Assembly: GCA_964023275.1 (NCBI GenBank)
Contig: OZ029927.1
Coordinates: forward strand, 12,255,226 to 12,319,225
DNA length: 64,000 nucleotides
Source of the DNA: Norana najaformis
Lineage: Eukaryota > Annelida > Clitellata > Crassiclitellata > Hormogastridae
Direction: 5' to 3'
Of the stretch, positions 1 through 13,092 are shown piece by piece (the first letter of the stretch is position 1; each line of letters opens with the position of its first letter). The notes beneath the pieces are model-generated. The model was given only the letters and a program-made list of their open reading frames with translations. It was not told where the DNA came from and did no database searches. The translations under genes and the position numbers were made by a program.

Positions 1-44
1 TAATACACTTGTGTCATTCTATTATAAATCATTATATTTATGTC

Positions 45-300
45 ACGACAGTCTCCAGTGGTTAGCGTATCGGACGGTAAACTCGTAGATCGAGAGTTCA
101 AATCTCCGTCAGGGCAGAAATTTGTTTCAAGATTTCGGCTCCACTTGCTCTTCTAGCTAACTCAGCCTCAATGAGTACAGTCACCGTACACTGTCAGTGT
201 GATGATCAGACTGTGTGGGAGAGCTCTGGCCATCAGCCCCTTATATGCCGAGGCTAAAGAAATGAAGTCGCTAACACATCATGCCCATAGTTGTGTCAAG
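45..300 (+). mobile_element. tRNA-derived SINE copy upstream of gene A
   Basis: The copy starts with a tRNA-like head. A-box-like TGGTTAGCGTATCGG is followed about 35 bases later by B-box-like GAGAGTTCAAATCTCC, and then a unique body. The same head and body recur at 36385-36680 and 43366-43640, each time upstream of a receptor gene. The copy at 36385 lies in a segmental duplicate of this region, since flanking sequence also matches. It ends about 80 bases before the start codon of gene A. Confidence 0.65.
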
Positions 301-2760
301 GGAATGCTCTCCTTCCACTTTTAATCTCGTCGTTATGTATGCGTTCATTGCTAGGTGAAAGAAAACTATCTGTCAGAATGAAGCTTTTGATGTCAGGCTG
401 TTTTCTGGTCCTGGGCATTACCAAAACCTTTTCAGGTGAGTTTATTTAATTCTCACTTCCATATATAGCGTCATTAGGAGCCTATTACTGTCAAACATTC
501 AATCAAAGGTTTTTATAAATCTTTCATAATACGAAACGAGATCGATTCATTTAGAAAGAAGCCGAAACTCTGCTCTGATCTTTGACAATGATATTATTAA
601 AGTCATTGACCCTTTTTAGACATTTGAAATTTTCACCAAATTCCCAAGGTTATGTTATTAAAAGATCAATACAGATGGCATTTCAAGACAATGTATGTCG
701 TATATTTCATTCTATTAGATATTGCTGAATCAATCCCTCTAGCCTTAAATCCAAACACAGGCACACGTGTAGACTGCTCTAAACGATGGCTAAAGCGAGC
801 GACAATTTTGAAATATTATGGGTAAGATTATTAAAAAAATTTTTTTTCTTTTCATTTGTAACAATGTCGACACCTGGTATACAAAGAAAAGGCCTTGGTG
901 AAAGCTGTATGTTTCAGTGGAATATAAATGGAAATTTTACAACCTATGGTATCTAAAATCCCACAGTCTTCGATCCCAACATAAATCACACATTCGAGAG
1001 TAGGAAAAGCATAATCAAACTGTGGTTATGGAATATTCAGCTGGCTGATGCCGGATAATACTCCTTGTCAATCAGCGCAGGAACCTTGACTACAGTGAAC
1101 TCATCTGCCTTGCTCTTTGTATACGGCGATTCACTGCCTAGTATTGTCTAGTGTACAAAAATGTTTTAACCTGATTCATGTGCCATAAACTTAATTGCTT
1201 AATAAATTTTGTCGCAACATTACCTTTAAAACAGAATTTGTAGTTAGCATCATCTACTGCTTCCCATTTCTCCTTTTCCCCTTCCCCTATCACTCCTATT
1301 ATTTCAATACTCAAAGGTAGTAATCAAAAATATTCTCATTTTATTCGCCAGACACCGCCCATGTACGCATGTGAGCACGGATATGTCTACGCGTATTAAG
1401 TGGATTTTTATTTTAGTCAAAAACACTTGTATTATAGGCATATTTAAAAAAATGCAATCTAGTTGATGTGACTTAGTATTAAAATTTCTTTGGCCGAAGT
1501 TACGTGTTTTCGATGGCAGGTTCTGGAAAATACATAAACCCCGACTAAGTAATCATTTCTTTTAAATTTTATTTTTATTGCACAATATTTCTCATAATTA
1601 TATGACGGCTCATACCAAACGAACCACTGAGGCAAGTCCTAAAATGCGAATCTATTTAAAAACGGAGGTCCTTAAGGCAAAGAGCTACAGCAGTCATGCC
1701 ACGCAGCAACCTGAAAGGCCTGACTGAGGAGGGTTCTTTTCACTAAAGGGAGAACATGAACTCGCAATTGTGTCGATATGTGCAGCCAATAAAGCAGGCT
1801 TTAGCATCCTCTACTTTTGAGAACACATGATAAAATTACATTAGTCTATGGCCTGTTGAAACCGGGTGTGTGCTCAGTTTGATTTCATCAGCTGTCAACT
1901 AGGTGCGTTACTCTGCTCTGAAAACAAATTTTAGAAACAAATTTAAAGTAGTTTACAGCTTCAAACAAATCTTTAATATGACGTATCCATTATTAACTAT
2001 TTCAGATTATCCTTATGCTTCCGTAAGCCTGGCAGTCGGACGAAATCCAGTTTTTGAAGGCGATGCCATTGAATTATATTGCTCAGTCGTTTCTAATTCA
2101 TCACCAGCAGAGTTTCGACCTAGAATGTACTACTACTGGTACTTTACTGGACATGGCTATCTCCGGAACATTTCCATTGGACCTGCAGTGTTACAAAATG
2201 GAGGCGTTCTTCCTGAATACAGTATAAAAGATGACGGAAGGTCTCTAGTTATAGCTTCAGTTCAGCACGAAGATAACAATTTTATATGCTACTGTCAAGA
2301 AGAAGGGTCGGCTTACAGAAGCGGCATTCCGCCTGACTTACTGATCTACAGTGAGTATGTTGCTCAGTTATTAAATTATCCTGCTCAAACCAAATACATA
2401 AATGCCCATTCATATGGCATATGTATATATAATAAGGTACAAAGATGAAAGAACCTGAAGGGTCAACATTTCTAATAAATTACTACACCAGCTGACAGTA
2501 AGTCCAGCGGATCAATCAGTTGAAGGACGCTTGAGCAAGACATCTTCGAAGCTTTCGAGTGGCTGAACTTTAAAGTGTTTGCATTTGCGTACTGAAGCAT
2601 GCATTCCAACAACTCTAGCGCATCTGAGGGGGTATTTAAAATGCATTAGAAATGCTTCCTTTCAACAAATAGAATAAAATACAATACAGTTCATTGCACC
2701 AAAAAGCCAATATACTGCAATATAATAACATACATTACGATACAATGCAGATGTTTTGTC

Positions 2761-3120
2761 GGTGCACTTAGGCTTTACCATTGTGCAAGCGCTTGATCGG
2801 ATCTCTTGTCAAAGTTAATTGATTGTCTTGTGCATGTTTGCTAATTTTTCTTAGTATTTCTTCCGGCCCGGCGCTTTCCTTCTTTAGCTGTTCGGCTAGA
2901 AAGCCAAATTTTCCATGTCTTTATTCAAAATTTTGGTCCGAGTGGCTGCCTCGCGGCCTCTTCCAATCTTTTTCGTGGCCTAACTCACATTCATCCATAA
3001 ATTCTTGCACTATGGCAGGAATATTTTATTGGGTTGTACAGGCCATTTTATATAGCGCCTCCTTCAGAACGATGTTTGCTCAGGGACGATTACTGTATGA
3101 CTGCTCTGCGGAAGAGTGAG
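2761..3120. repeat. Intronic block shared by genes A, C and D
   Basis: About 350 bases between D2 and D3. It begins near GGTGCACTTAGGCTTTACC and includes a GTGCAAGCGCTTGATCGG segment. Homologous blocks lie at 37065-37420 (gene C) and 47690-48030 (gene D). The open frames in it are not conserved between copies, so it is treated as non-coding sequence that predates the gene duplications. Confidence 0.55.
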
Positions 3121-3689
3121 CTAAAGGAAAAGAGCTACAACATAATATAGCATTGCACTGAATATTAAGAGTAAACTTTAAAAAAATCAGTGCATAAAAT
3201 TTGTTTGTTTATTTGCAAGAATTTATAGTGTTCTTTCGGTTAGCGATCGAACATTTTAGAAATTTTACGCCTTCCAGTTACTTGTCATTCGCTTAAATCG
3301 GATGCATATTGTTTATTTTAAGTAAACCTTACGCAGTTTACTTCAATCCCGCAAGCAAAATATTCAATGCAGCTCTTCTCAGCTATGTCTCATGCTATTT
3401 TTATTACATCGCAAATCCTCCACTAGCATCGCATACCAAATGGAGCTTCATAAATGCGACAGGAAGCAGAACTCAATTGCCTCTGACTGTAAATTCCAAT
3501 AGCTATAGTTCAGTGTATCTGTTTCTCCAACTCGATTCGTCGAACTCTTATGGAAATTACTCTGTCACCTTGAGAAATAGCAACGGTTCAAGTACAGACA
3601 CGTTTCAAGTTCTTCTACCAGGTAGATCTAAATTTTACCTTGAGCATTTTATAATTTTATATTGGCTATCAGAAGCAGTATTGAACAGG

Positions 3690-3730
3690 AAACTGTGTGT
3701 TTCAGTGGAATTTAATTAAAAATTTATTTA
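3690..3730 (+). pseudogene. Relic of a second D1 exon downstream of D3 (gene A)
   Basis: The stretch around TGTGTGTTTCAGTGGAATTT closely resembles the start of the V-like D1 exon (compare TGCGTGTTTCAGTGGAATGT in gene D). It lies just after D3, where gene B has its second D1 exon. The same relic is present in gene C near 37985-38025. Only about 40 bases match, so this is suggestive. Confidence 0.4.
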
Positions 3731-3954
3731 TACCTATACGTAGATATAGTTATTTTTTTCTAAGATTCGTGAGATTGAGCTGTCGTTATCAGATGTTACA
3801 CGAGGCGCGAAGCGGTAACATCTCGTTTATTAAAGAATCTGTTAGCAAAGGGTTAAAGAGATGAGTTCTGGGCTTCACGCATAATTGGGTTGAAGCGCAG
3901 ACAAGACAACAAACAAACAGAACAACTTAGAGTAAGACTATATACCAAATATTC

Positions 3955-4340
3955 CTCTCCACGTTTATAAAGCGCCACTATCTGTTGAGTAGACACCAAT
4001 CGATGGCCTTGAGCAATTGTGAGTGAAGGACTTGCTCAAGGTTCCTGAACAGTTTATTACCACTTCTAAGCAAACCCCATTCCTGAATCACAATCCACAT
4101 GACAGAACCAGTCGACTATTCGTGAGGCTACTGAGATCGAAAAATAGCCTACGAAAGATAAGTAAACCGAAAATGGTGACACATGAAGTCGAGCCTAATA
4201 ACAATACAAAACTTGTAGAGCGAAGAGAAAAAGGCTGCGATTTCCCAAACCGTGGAACATCGACCATAAGAGATCGGGAAGTTATTACCGCTCTTGCTCT
4301 GGGCACAACAAGAGCTAGAGCATCAGGAAACCAGTGCTGC
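3955..4340. repeat. Dispersed short repeat of the GCGCC/ATCGATGG type
   Basis: It begins TTTATAAAGCGCCACTAT and continues CACCAATCGATGGCC. A close duplicate is at 38235-38530 in gene C. A second, unlinked copy at about 5445-5525 shares the core and the following GTGAGTGAAGGACTTG-like segment. Shorter or inverted versions of the core recur across the window, for example at 5170-5220, 15395-15430, 16075-16120, 30080-30125, 48800-48850, 53765-53815 and 62995-63050. No coding capacity was seen. It is probably a SINE or MITE family. Confidence 0.6.
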
Positions 4341-4906
4341 TAAGGGTTATATCAATTAGTACGAATTATAATTATTGGTAATTAGTGCTACATTAATAAT
4401 ATTTACATGATATATGTACTGCATTTTCACGGCCGCCTGATGCACCATCGAATGTGAGAGTTGATTTTTTGTCACACCATCTCATTGCAATTGCGTGGAA
4501 CTGTATGTGGTTTAATGGCCGTCCACAAAGGATCTTGTTGCAACTGAAAGTTCCGGGTAACGAAAGCATAATCGAATCTCGGAATACTTCTATATCAAAC
4601 GACTGTTACAATTCAACCGATACCACACAGTTTAAGAATGATGTTCAGCCTGAGACGGACTATGAGGTCAGCGTCTGGTCAAACAATGTCCTGGGTTGCA
4701 TTGATGCCGTCAAATTAAATGTGAAAACTGCCAAAACATTCAAACTCGTCGTTTCTCTGAAAAGCATAACATTCAACGAAAATCAAGCCATTGTGGATTT
4801 CAGCGCGACTGACGGCAAAATAGGAACACTTTATGTATCGTTTTGTCTTGAATTAACTGGAATTAACGTACCCAACAATGCAGAACTAATCGTCAGCCAC
4901 AGCTAA

Positions 4907-5720
4907 AGTCAATATTAATTTTTTTGTGTTTAGAAGAGTCTATACTTTTGCATTTATGCCTGTTTAGATGGGACCTCAACATGCCGTCTTTCTTGTGCAT
5001 GGGTGGGGTGTAATTATAATAGAGCATATAATTACAGAGTATATAATTATGACACATCTGCACACCTGGACTGAAGCAACGCCTCTAGTTTTTTTTCAAC
5101 CTCACTCGTAAAAATGGAGAATTCGTTGCCCAGAACTGGGCAGTGAATTACAAGCTTTGGAATTATGCACCTGAAGCGACCATCGACTGATGCCTTGGAC
5201 ATTATGATAGTGGCGATTCAGAAGTCATTATTTTTGATTAGATTGGATTATATTAGATTAGATTAGATTAGGTTTTCCAAGGGAGGCTTTCGCAGACCAA
5301 AAGACCCCTCACGGTTGACATTTGATGTCAATTCAGAATCCTTGGTCCGCGTTGCGGTGAAGATGGAGAATGTCTGTCTGTGGAAGTAAAAGAGGCACTC
5401 CTATCTAAGATAATAATTATTTTTTATAATTTCTTTATTTATTAAGCGCCACTATCGAGTGACAAAACACTAGTTGATGGCGTTGAGAAATTGTGCGTGA
5501 AGGACTTGTTGGAAGTTCCTACACATCGACAGTTTCAGAGGAGGCACATTCCGCGTTAGAAGACGAACGCTGAAACTAATCGGCCGTCGTGTCGCAGATG
5601 TTAATTTCCAGATCTACGAGGTTTCACACAGCTCGACAGTGCTGTCTACGCCAACTAAACACGTAAAGAGGCGAAGGTAGTAAAAAGGAAGGTAAGGGTA
5701 TAACACACTGTTGAAAAATG
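4907..5720. other. Intergenic sequence between gene A relic and LINE
   Basis: No gene was recognised. It holds an inverted GCGCC-type repeat core near 5170-5220, a GATTA-rich stretch at 5238-5273 and a GCGCC-type repeat at 5445-5525. Confidence 0.5.
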
Positions 5721-8700
5721 ACGTCACGAAGGGCGCCGATGTTGGCCGTCAAATTTATTTCGTTGTCTGTTTTGAACTCATTTCCTTGAATTTAATTGTT
5801 TTCTAGAGTATTTTATTAAGTGTTTTACGTGCGACTGTATTAGTTTGGGACTGAGTCATGCGGTTGTGGGTTTGGCCACCCAATATTTCCTCTTTTGGCT
5901 TGGATTTTATCTAGGATTTTATCTTGAATCGAGGATTATTTCTTCAATGCTGATGACGTCATGTCTCAGGCTGTTATACCACACAGATATCAACGGCGAG
6001 AGTTGTACGCCATTAGGGGAGGACCTTGTCGCGTGTATATTCAACAGATTGCGGAGTGCGGGCTTTTACATTATCGAGATTCGCGTGCTGGTTCACATGT
6101 CAGGGCTAGGCGAGCTCGAGCGCTGAGTCTACGCTTATCCTACCCTCCGACACAGACATGTACGCTGGATGACTGTGCGAGGCAGCAGACAAAAGGGCGG
6201 ACCATTTCTGTAATTACTGGTCGACGACCTTGCCGACGACCTGCTTTGAACATGCAACCAGGGGCTGCTCCGATACGTTATCTGTTATCTCCGGTTATAA
6301 ATCATTCAACTACTAACATGGTGGTCTCTCAGGGATGTAGCGCACAACTTTCAACATCTTCACACCCATCGATCTATTTGATCAACCCGACCAGCTTAGC
6401 TAAACCTCATGCGATCGAACATCTTACTGCTGATGTCATATCCTACAGCTCCGACGTCGCCATCGTTGCCGAAAGTTGGTTAAAGAAGAACCATACTGAT
6501 GCACAGATGAACATTCCTGAATACACCCTATTTCGACGCGATCGGGTTGCACGAAAGGGAGGAGGTAAGTAAGTAAGTAAGTAAGTAAGTATATTCTTTA
6601 TTAACCAATAGCTAATCGCACATCGGTTTACAAGTATTTAAGAACACAAGAAAACTTAATAATCATACAACATCCTAACAATAAAACATTTACGAGTTAA
6701 ATTGTCAGCAGGAGGAATAATACGATCATGGGTGTGGGGCCGTAGGGAATAACTGAGGGTTTTAATTGGTGGGAGTAGCTGATGTAAGACATGATTTGAG
6801 TTGTTCAAGATTGCTTTAAAGAGACGAGCATCGGCTGTGCCACAGAGTTCATCGAACGTTGGGGAGTTCCCAGGAAGATAGCGGAGACGCACAAGTCTCC
6901 GCATCAAAGCCTGGAGCCGAGCTCTAGCCTGTGCCCCAGCATAGCCCCACCACACGGGAGAGGCGTACATCATCCTGGCCAGTGTTGTGGCTCGGACAAC
7001 GTCGTAGAGCCGAGGGCCAGTTAGGCCATGTGATACAAGAATTCGTATGGCATATAAAGACTGACGCGCCTGACTATGAATCCGATCAATATGAGAATCA
7101 AAATTTAACATCCTCGATAGGGTAACACCCAATATTGTCATCTCTGGTACCCTGGTTAAACCGGGAATCACATTAGGTAAAATTATCTGCTGATTTCTCA
7201 TTCTTGGCCGGTGAATTATCATTTCACATGTCTTTTTATGATTAAGTTTCAAGTTACACTTATCCGCCCAAAGGGCAACATGGTCTAGTTCAGCCTGAAC
7301 CATCAAGCTATTGCAGAATGGTACAAGAAGGTAACTGTCATCAGCGTATTTAAATAACCTATTGTTGGGTTCTAAAGGCTTATAATTGGATATGGCAACT
7401 AGGAAGTTCACTGGTCCCAGACCCGAACCCTGAACAATACTGGAATTTATGCCAACTAAGGTAGAGACACTATCACTGAATTTGGTACAGTGCTGTCGGT
7501 TGGTTAGGAAGGAAATTATCCAATTGTAAATGTGATCAGGAATAGCGAGATCAGCAAGTTTATCAGCGAGATAGGCATGTCTTATTGTATCAAAGGCCTT
7601 TGAGAAGTCAAGGGATATGAGATGAACATATTGGTTAGAAGCAAGCAGTTCAGACAGATGGTGAGTAATAGAAATAAGAGCTGCAGACGTGGAACCAGTA
7701 GGTCGGAATGCATATTGGTCAAAGAAGTCACGATTGAGTGATTGTTCAGTAAGAATAGGATAGAAGAATCTTCGAACAATAAGTTTTTCAAGTAATCGAG
7801 AGAGAATTGAAGTTATAGATATTGGGCGGAAATCGCTACATGAGGTAGGGTTCGGAACCTTAGGAACAGGGGTGATGACACTATTTTTCCATTGAGGTGG
7901 AACATAGGATCTAATGATTGATTGGTTAAGAAGAAAAGTGAGGTGTTGCGATTTTCTGTAGAAGCTGTTTCAACCCTACTCGTTTCCAACCACAAACAGT
8001 CTATACTGAAGAAATCGAATTACTTTGGATCTCACTCAATATAAATGGTTGCACGTATTACATTGGTGCTCTGTATCATCCTCCGAGACCAATTTACAAT
8101 GTCGACCAACTTATAGCATGCATCGAATCTACATTGGACGAAATATGTGCTCTACCTGGAGACTCCGTTACCATTCTCGCTGGTGACTTCAACCAGTTAC
8201 CTACATCTACTATCCTTTCGATGGGCATTTTGGCTGAATTTGAAGGTGCATCACACGAAGGTCATTCACTGGATAGAATTTATACTTCTGAACACATATA
8301 CCAGGCCTGCACAGCTATTAAATCAACGATTAAAACGAAACATTCTGCAATTTTTGCGTATCCTCAAAAGAGTCCTCATATCTCTTCAGACCTTGGTTCA
8401 GTAAAAACAGTGCACCAGTTTCGACTGCGTTCGCCAAGGCAATTTGCTGCACTTCAGAACTACCTTCAGGAAACGTCCTGGGACTTTATTACAGGTTGTC
8501 CATCCATAGATATTTCTTTCAATGCTTTCTATTCTTATGTTCCTGAAATAATTGATCAGTTTCTTCCACTAAAAAGCATTACACTTAAAAGCAAAGATCC
8601 CCCTTTTCTGACCCCTGTTATCAAATGCTTACTGCGCAAACGGAACAAACTTCTTAGGCAACATAAGTTTGAATCTGCGTCGGCCCTGGCTAATAGGATT

Positions 8701-10415
8701 AATGGCCTTATTGCACGTAAGAATGCTTCTGTTTTTGAATGATCCAAACGCGGTTCCAGGGAGATGTGGTCTGAGGTCAACCGTCTTCGGGGCGCCTCTA
8801 AGAATATCCCGTACTCTGATTGTGGCATCACCGCCGAGTCCTTGAATCAGTATTATAGGGACATGTCGACTGATCTACAATATACCTCTCCCCCGCTTAA
8901 ATCCACAACGCTAGTTAGGACCCATGATGTCTTTGATGAATTTATAATTTTTAAACTGCTTGATTCGGCTGGGCACACAGCCACAGGACTTGATGAGATA
9001 CCATTGTGGTTTCTGAAAAACACTGCACCCATCCTGGCTAAACCCCTCACTTTTCTTCTTAACCAATCAATCATTAGATCCTATGTTCCACCTCAGTGGA
9101 AAAATAGTGTCATCACCTCTGTTCCCAAGGTTCCGAACCCTACCTCATGTAGCGATTTCCGCCCAATATCTATAACTTCAATTCTCTCTCGATTACTTGA
9201 AAAACTTATTGTTCGAAGATTCTTCTATCCTATTCTTACTGAACAATCACTCAATCATGAGTTCTTTGACCAATATGCATTCCGACCTACTGGTTCCACG
9301 TCTGCAGCTCTTATTTCAATTACTCACCATCTGTCTGAACTGCTCGCTTCTAACCAATATGTTCATCTCATATCCCTTGACTTCTCAAAGGCCTTTGATA
9401 CAATAAGACATGCCTATCTCGCTGATAAACTTGCTGATCTCGCTATTCCTGATTACATTTACAATTGGATAATTTCCTTCCTAACCAACCGACAGCACTG
9501 TACCAAATTCAACGATAGTGTCTCTACCTTAGTTGGCATAAATTCCAGTATTGTTCAGGGTTCGGGTCTGGGACCAGTGAACTTCCTAGTTGCCATATCC
9601 AATTATAAGCCTTTAGAACCCAACAATAGGTTATTTAAATACGCTGATGACAGTTACCTTCTTGTACCATTCTGCAATAGCTTGATGGTTCAGGCTGAAC
9701 TAGACCATGTTGCCCTTTGGGCGGATAAGTGTAACTTGAAACTTAATCATAAAAAGACATGTGAAATGATAATTCACCGGCCAAGAATGAGAAATCAGCA
9801 GATAATTTTACCTAATGTGATTCCCGGTTTAACCAGGGTACCAGAGATGACAATATTGGGTGTTACCCTATCGAGGATGTTAAATTTTGATTCTCATATT
9901 GATCGGATTCATAGTCAGGCGCGTCAGTCTTTATATGCCATACGAATTCTTGTATCACATGGCCTAACTGGCCCTCGGCTCTACGACGTTGTCCGAGCCA
10001 CAACACTGGCCAGGATGATGTACGCCTCTCCCGTGTGGTGGGGCTATGCTGAGGCACAGGCTAGAGCTCGGCTCCAGGCTTTGATGCGGAGACTTGTGCG
10101 TCTCCGCTATCTTCCTGGGAACTCCCCAACGTTCGATGAACTCTGTGGCACAGCTGATGCTCATCTCTTTAAAGCAATCTTGAACAACCCAAATCATGTC
10201 TTACATCAGCTACTCCCACCAATTAAAACCCTCAGTTATTCCCTACGGCCCCACACCCATGATCGTATTATTCCTCCTGCTGACAATTTAACGCGTAAAT
10301 GTTTTATTGTTAGGATGTTGTATGAATATTAAGTTTTCTTGTGTTCTTAGATACTTGTAAACCGATGTGCGATTAGCTATTGGTTAATAAAGAATATACT
10401 TGCTTACTTACTTAC
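5720..10415 (+). mobile_element. CR1/L2-type non-LTR retrotransposon, interrupted
   Basis: An endonuclease and reverse transcriptase reading can be followed. The N-terminal endonuclease part lies within 5961-6566 and ends at a KGGG motif. It resumes in frame at 7944 with VAIFC, then LYHPPRP near 8080 and AGDFNQ near 8180. The reverse transcriptase follows to a stop at 10330-10332, with FRPISITSIL, FRPTGSTSAAL, LDFSKAFDT, QGSGLGP and KYADDSYL in order. The 3' end has AATAAA at 10387 and a short TTAC-repeat tail near 10400-10415. Two lesions are visible: insertion of an antisense copy of the same family at 6567-7943, and an in-frame TGA at 8740-8742 where a Trp codon is likely (FE-stop-SKRGS). 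The 5' end is not sharply defined. CR1/L2 placement rests on motif style and tail type, not on a search. Confidence 0.85.
6567..7943 (-). mobile_element. 5'-truncated antisense copy of the same LINE nested inside it
   Basis: On the minus strand this copy runs from the RT fingers (matching the + copy from about 9043) to the 3' TTAC tail, which appears here as TAAG repeats at 6567-6590. Its C-terminal 251 codons (7411-6656) differ from the outer copy at only 4 residues that I counted. It looks open throughout. It sits inside the endonuclease coding sequence of the outer element. GAGGT occurs on both sides (6562-6566 and 7940-7944), a possible 5-bp target duplication. Low divergence implies recent insertion. 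Confidence 0.88.
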
Positions 10416-11147
10416 ACGGCTTTATAGAAGTCACCTAGAAACGTTGTACCCAAATCAGAGGTCATTTGGTTGAGATGAACACACTGCCACAACAATCTAA
10501 CAACAGGACACTTTTTCAGCCATCCAGACTTTCATTTACCAACCAATGAATAATCGAAGGTTGAATAGGCGAGAGGTTGCGCACGAAATTCAACAGACGG
10601 TAACCCATCTCCAAAATACTAACCCTTCTTGATTTTGCTTAAATTTACAGCGCCTGCCAGAATCAACGATACCAATCGAGTAACCAGAAGTTGAACCCAA
10701 ATTGCAGAAGCGAAATGTCCACCAGTGACTCATTCAGTCACCGGACGACCAAAATATTCATGTCAGCCCTGTATTGGCGGATGAATTTTTGTCAACGCAA
10801 TTACTGGTTGACAGACATTATCGGGATTCAATATTAGTACAGCAACTCTAATTGCATTCTTATCAAATAGGAAGTTGCATATTTACAGCAAACACAATTT
10901 TGTCAATTTGATTTAGGGCTACTTGCGAACTAAGAGGATGCAGACTACTAGCCTACGAGATAAAAAAAACACATTTAGGCGAACTATGTATTAAGGCTTG
11001 TTCTCTGTGATCCTACCAGTGCCAATTTCCTGTACTAACTTGACGAATCGTCCAGTGGAGGTAAGCAAAGACAAGTTATCCCAAAGGCAGTTTATTTGAC
11101 CGTTTTCATTACACCGTGTAACACATTTATTGTTCCTGGTTAGTAAG
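10416..11147. other. Intergenic sequence, no recognised feature
   Basis: AT-rich unique-looking sequence between the LINE tail and the first DNA transposon. No exon with conserved family residues was found on either strand. Confidence 0.45.
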
Positions 11148-11379
11148 TGTTATTTCTTACTTGCTTATGCGTCAAAAGTATAGAAAATGGCTGTTATTTC
11201 CTTCAAACTTTGCTTTTGTAACCAGGACAATGATATTTTGAAATTTACCTATTTCCAATGAAGAAACGGGCGAATTTGAGTGAATCAATATTAAAATGTA
11301 TTTACACTACATTTATACAAAATGATCACGTCAGATTTAGAAGTGAGTAGTGTTTCGAGATTTACGATTATAATGTAAA

Positions 11380-13014
11380 TCACTTTCTCGAATCAGCCTT
11401 CAAATGTAGTCTCCGATCATGTTCTCGTTGTACTGTCCTTGGCAGCGACGTTTAAACTCCAGTATATCCTAATGGAAGCGCTCGCCTTGCTCCTCCGAGT
11501 ACGCTGCCATGTTCTCCTTGAAGTTATCAAGATGAGCATCAAGGATCTGAACGTTGAGGGATATCATGCTCCCCATTTTGCCGCGTAATCTTCACCAGAA
11601 TCTCAACCAGATCCACATAGTTTTCGGCCTTGTGATTGCCCAGGAAGCTCCTAACTGCTGCGACAAAGCTGTTTCAAGGCGATTTTTCCTTCCTAGTGAG
11701 CATCTTGGGGAATTCTTTGCACTCCAAGATCTTCTATATCTGTGGTCCGACGAAGACACCGGCTTTGAGATTTGCCTCAGACAGCTTAGGGAAGAAGTCT
11801 TGAAGGTGCTTGAAGGCGGCCGACTCCTTAGGTATGACTGTGATAAATTGTTTCGTAAGGCCCAATTTGATGTGCAGTGGTGGCATCGGCACCTTTTGGA
11901 GGTCCAACAGTGATTTGACTTTTTCCTCCCAATAGAGAACTCGGTCCGCTGTGGTCAGTTCCGTCTGTGGTAGCGCATCCTGTTGTCCCTGCTTTTCCAA
12001 AGGCAAAGATAGCAGGGAAACTTGGTAAAACCGCATTGCAGACCCATTAGAAATGCTAACATTCTGAAGTCTCCGATGACCTCCCAGCCGTATTCTTCAT
12101 ACTTAAAGGCGTCTAACAAGCTCATGATGCTGTTGAAATCCTATTTGAGGTGCACCGAGAGAGCCAGAGGAAGAGACGGATACTTGCTCCCGTTATGGAG
12201 CAGCACGGCTTTGAGGCTCTTGGGTAAAATGTCAATGAAGAGACGCCACTGGTTCGGGTTACAGACGATTCCAATTGCCTCGAACAGACCGGTCACACTG
12301 TAGCAGAAGCAGAGCCCATCTTGACTGGTGAAGAAGCTGGAAAAAGCTTGTTGACGCTTCCTGTGATCTGTGACTTGCACACTTTTATCCAACAAATTCC
12401 ACTGCTTGAGCCTGATCAAGTAGTTGAGGTCACTTTGGTTGGGATAGTATGGGTTTCTCTCCTCAGCTCGGAAATTGCAATATGGATCTTCCTCTCTCTC
12501 TGACTTACTGCTCTCTTCTGAAGACGGATGCTTTCTCTCCAGAGTAGTGGGTACGGGAAGATCAGGACAGTGTGGCACCGGGGCGATGGATAAAGGAAGG
12601 TCCGGATACGTGATGGCAGGTACATTCTTACCAGTCCGACGTTTGGAAAGATCCACCATGCAGAAGTAGCAATTGCTCGAGTGTTCAGTGGGTTCTCGCC
12701 AAATTCTCGGGATAGCAAACGTCATGGCATTCTTTACCCCTCTGTACCATCCTTGAAAAGAACAAAACAAATTGTGATTCTAAGTAAGTATCAATTGTCC
12801 ATCTTACCCTCCAGCGTGGTTTTTTGCACTGCTCACAGGTGATATGAGGTGCCCAGGGTTTGTCTTGATCCCCGACAACCATGCCGAAATATGCCTTATA
12901 GGCTTCACACATCTTAGCAGATGCCTCAACGGACCACTTTTTGGCTCTTTTCTTGATAAATTGGCCACAGACATAGCAAAATGCGTCTGCCGGATGTTTG
13001 CAGGCTCTTGATGC
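11380..13014 (-). pseudogene. Transposase-like gene of copy 1, decayed
   Basis: Homologous to the intact 563-residue protein of copy 2. The start MASRACKHPADAFCYVCG at 13014 matches the N-terminus of copy 2 and suits the TATA box better than the upstream ATG at 13077. Recognisable blocks are VGDQDKPWAPHITC, the CYFC pair, KAVLLHNGSKYPSLPLA, MPPLHIKLGL, LKAGVFVGPQI and GERFH. A GT-AG intron is visible on the minus strand, donor GTAAGA at 12807 and acceptor CAAG at 12752, joining TLEG to WYRG. The exon before it is one or two bases out of frame. Further frame breaks divide the middle, and stops lie after GERFH and in the C-terminal block. It is not expected to make a functional protein. Confidence 0.8.
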
Positions 13015-13092
13015 CATCTCAGATATGCATCCACTTAGGCAGCTAGAACTAAACTGAGCTGGTGAGCTTAACGCCATTGTATTTTTTACTCC

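Larger units (their letters stand above)
378..4906 (+). pseudogene. Receptor gene A: decayed Ig/FN3 receptor pseudogene
   Basis: First member of the array. The signal-peptide exon 378-435 (MKLLMSGCFLVLGITKTFS, phase-1 donor GTGAGT) is intact. The V-like D1 exon at about 861-1125 has two in-frame TAA codons, and both its splice acceptor and donor are lost compared with genes D and E. The Ig exon D2, 2006-2350 (345 bases), is intact with canonical ELYC, YYYW and FICYC positions. In D3 the ancestral acceptor TTTTAG|GT reads TTTTAA|GT, but a phase-compatible ACGCAG 14 bases downstream could open the exon at 3337-3621. The FN3 exon from about 4432 has CAC in place of the acceptor CAG, and the membrane-proximal part breaks off at 4906. 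No membrane or tail exon follows before unrelated repeats and the LINE. It is a host gene relic; a short secreted product from the signal, D2 and D3 exons cannot be excluded. Confidence 0.8.

Noticed and set aside
2823-3119. 98-codon open frame in the D2-D3 intron of gene A
   Set aside because: The homologous blocks in genes C and D do not keep the frame.
5845-6126. Short hydrophobic open frame at the LINE 5' end
   Set aside because: It overlaps the better supported endonuclease-containing frame at 5961-6572. It may be LINE 5' sequence but has no recognisable motif.
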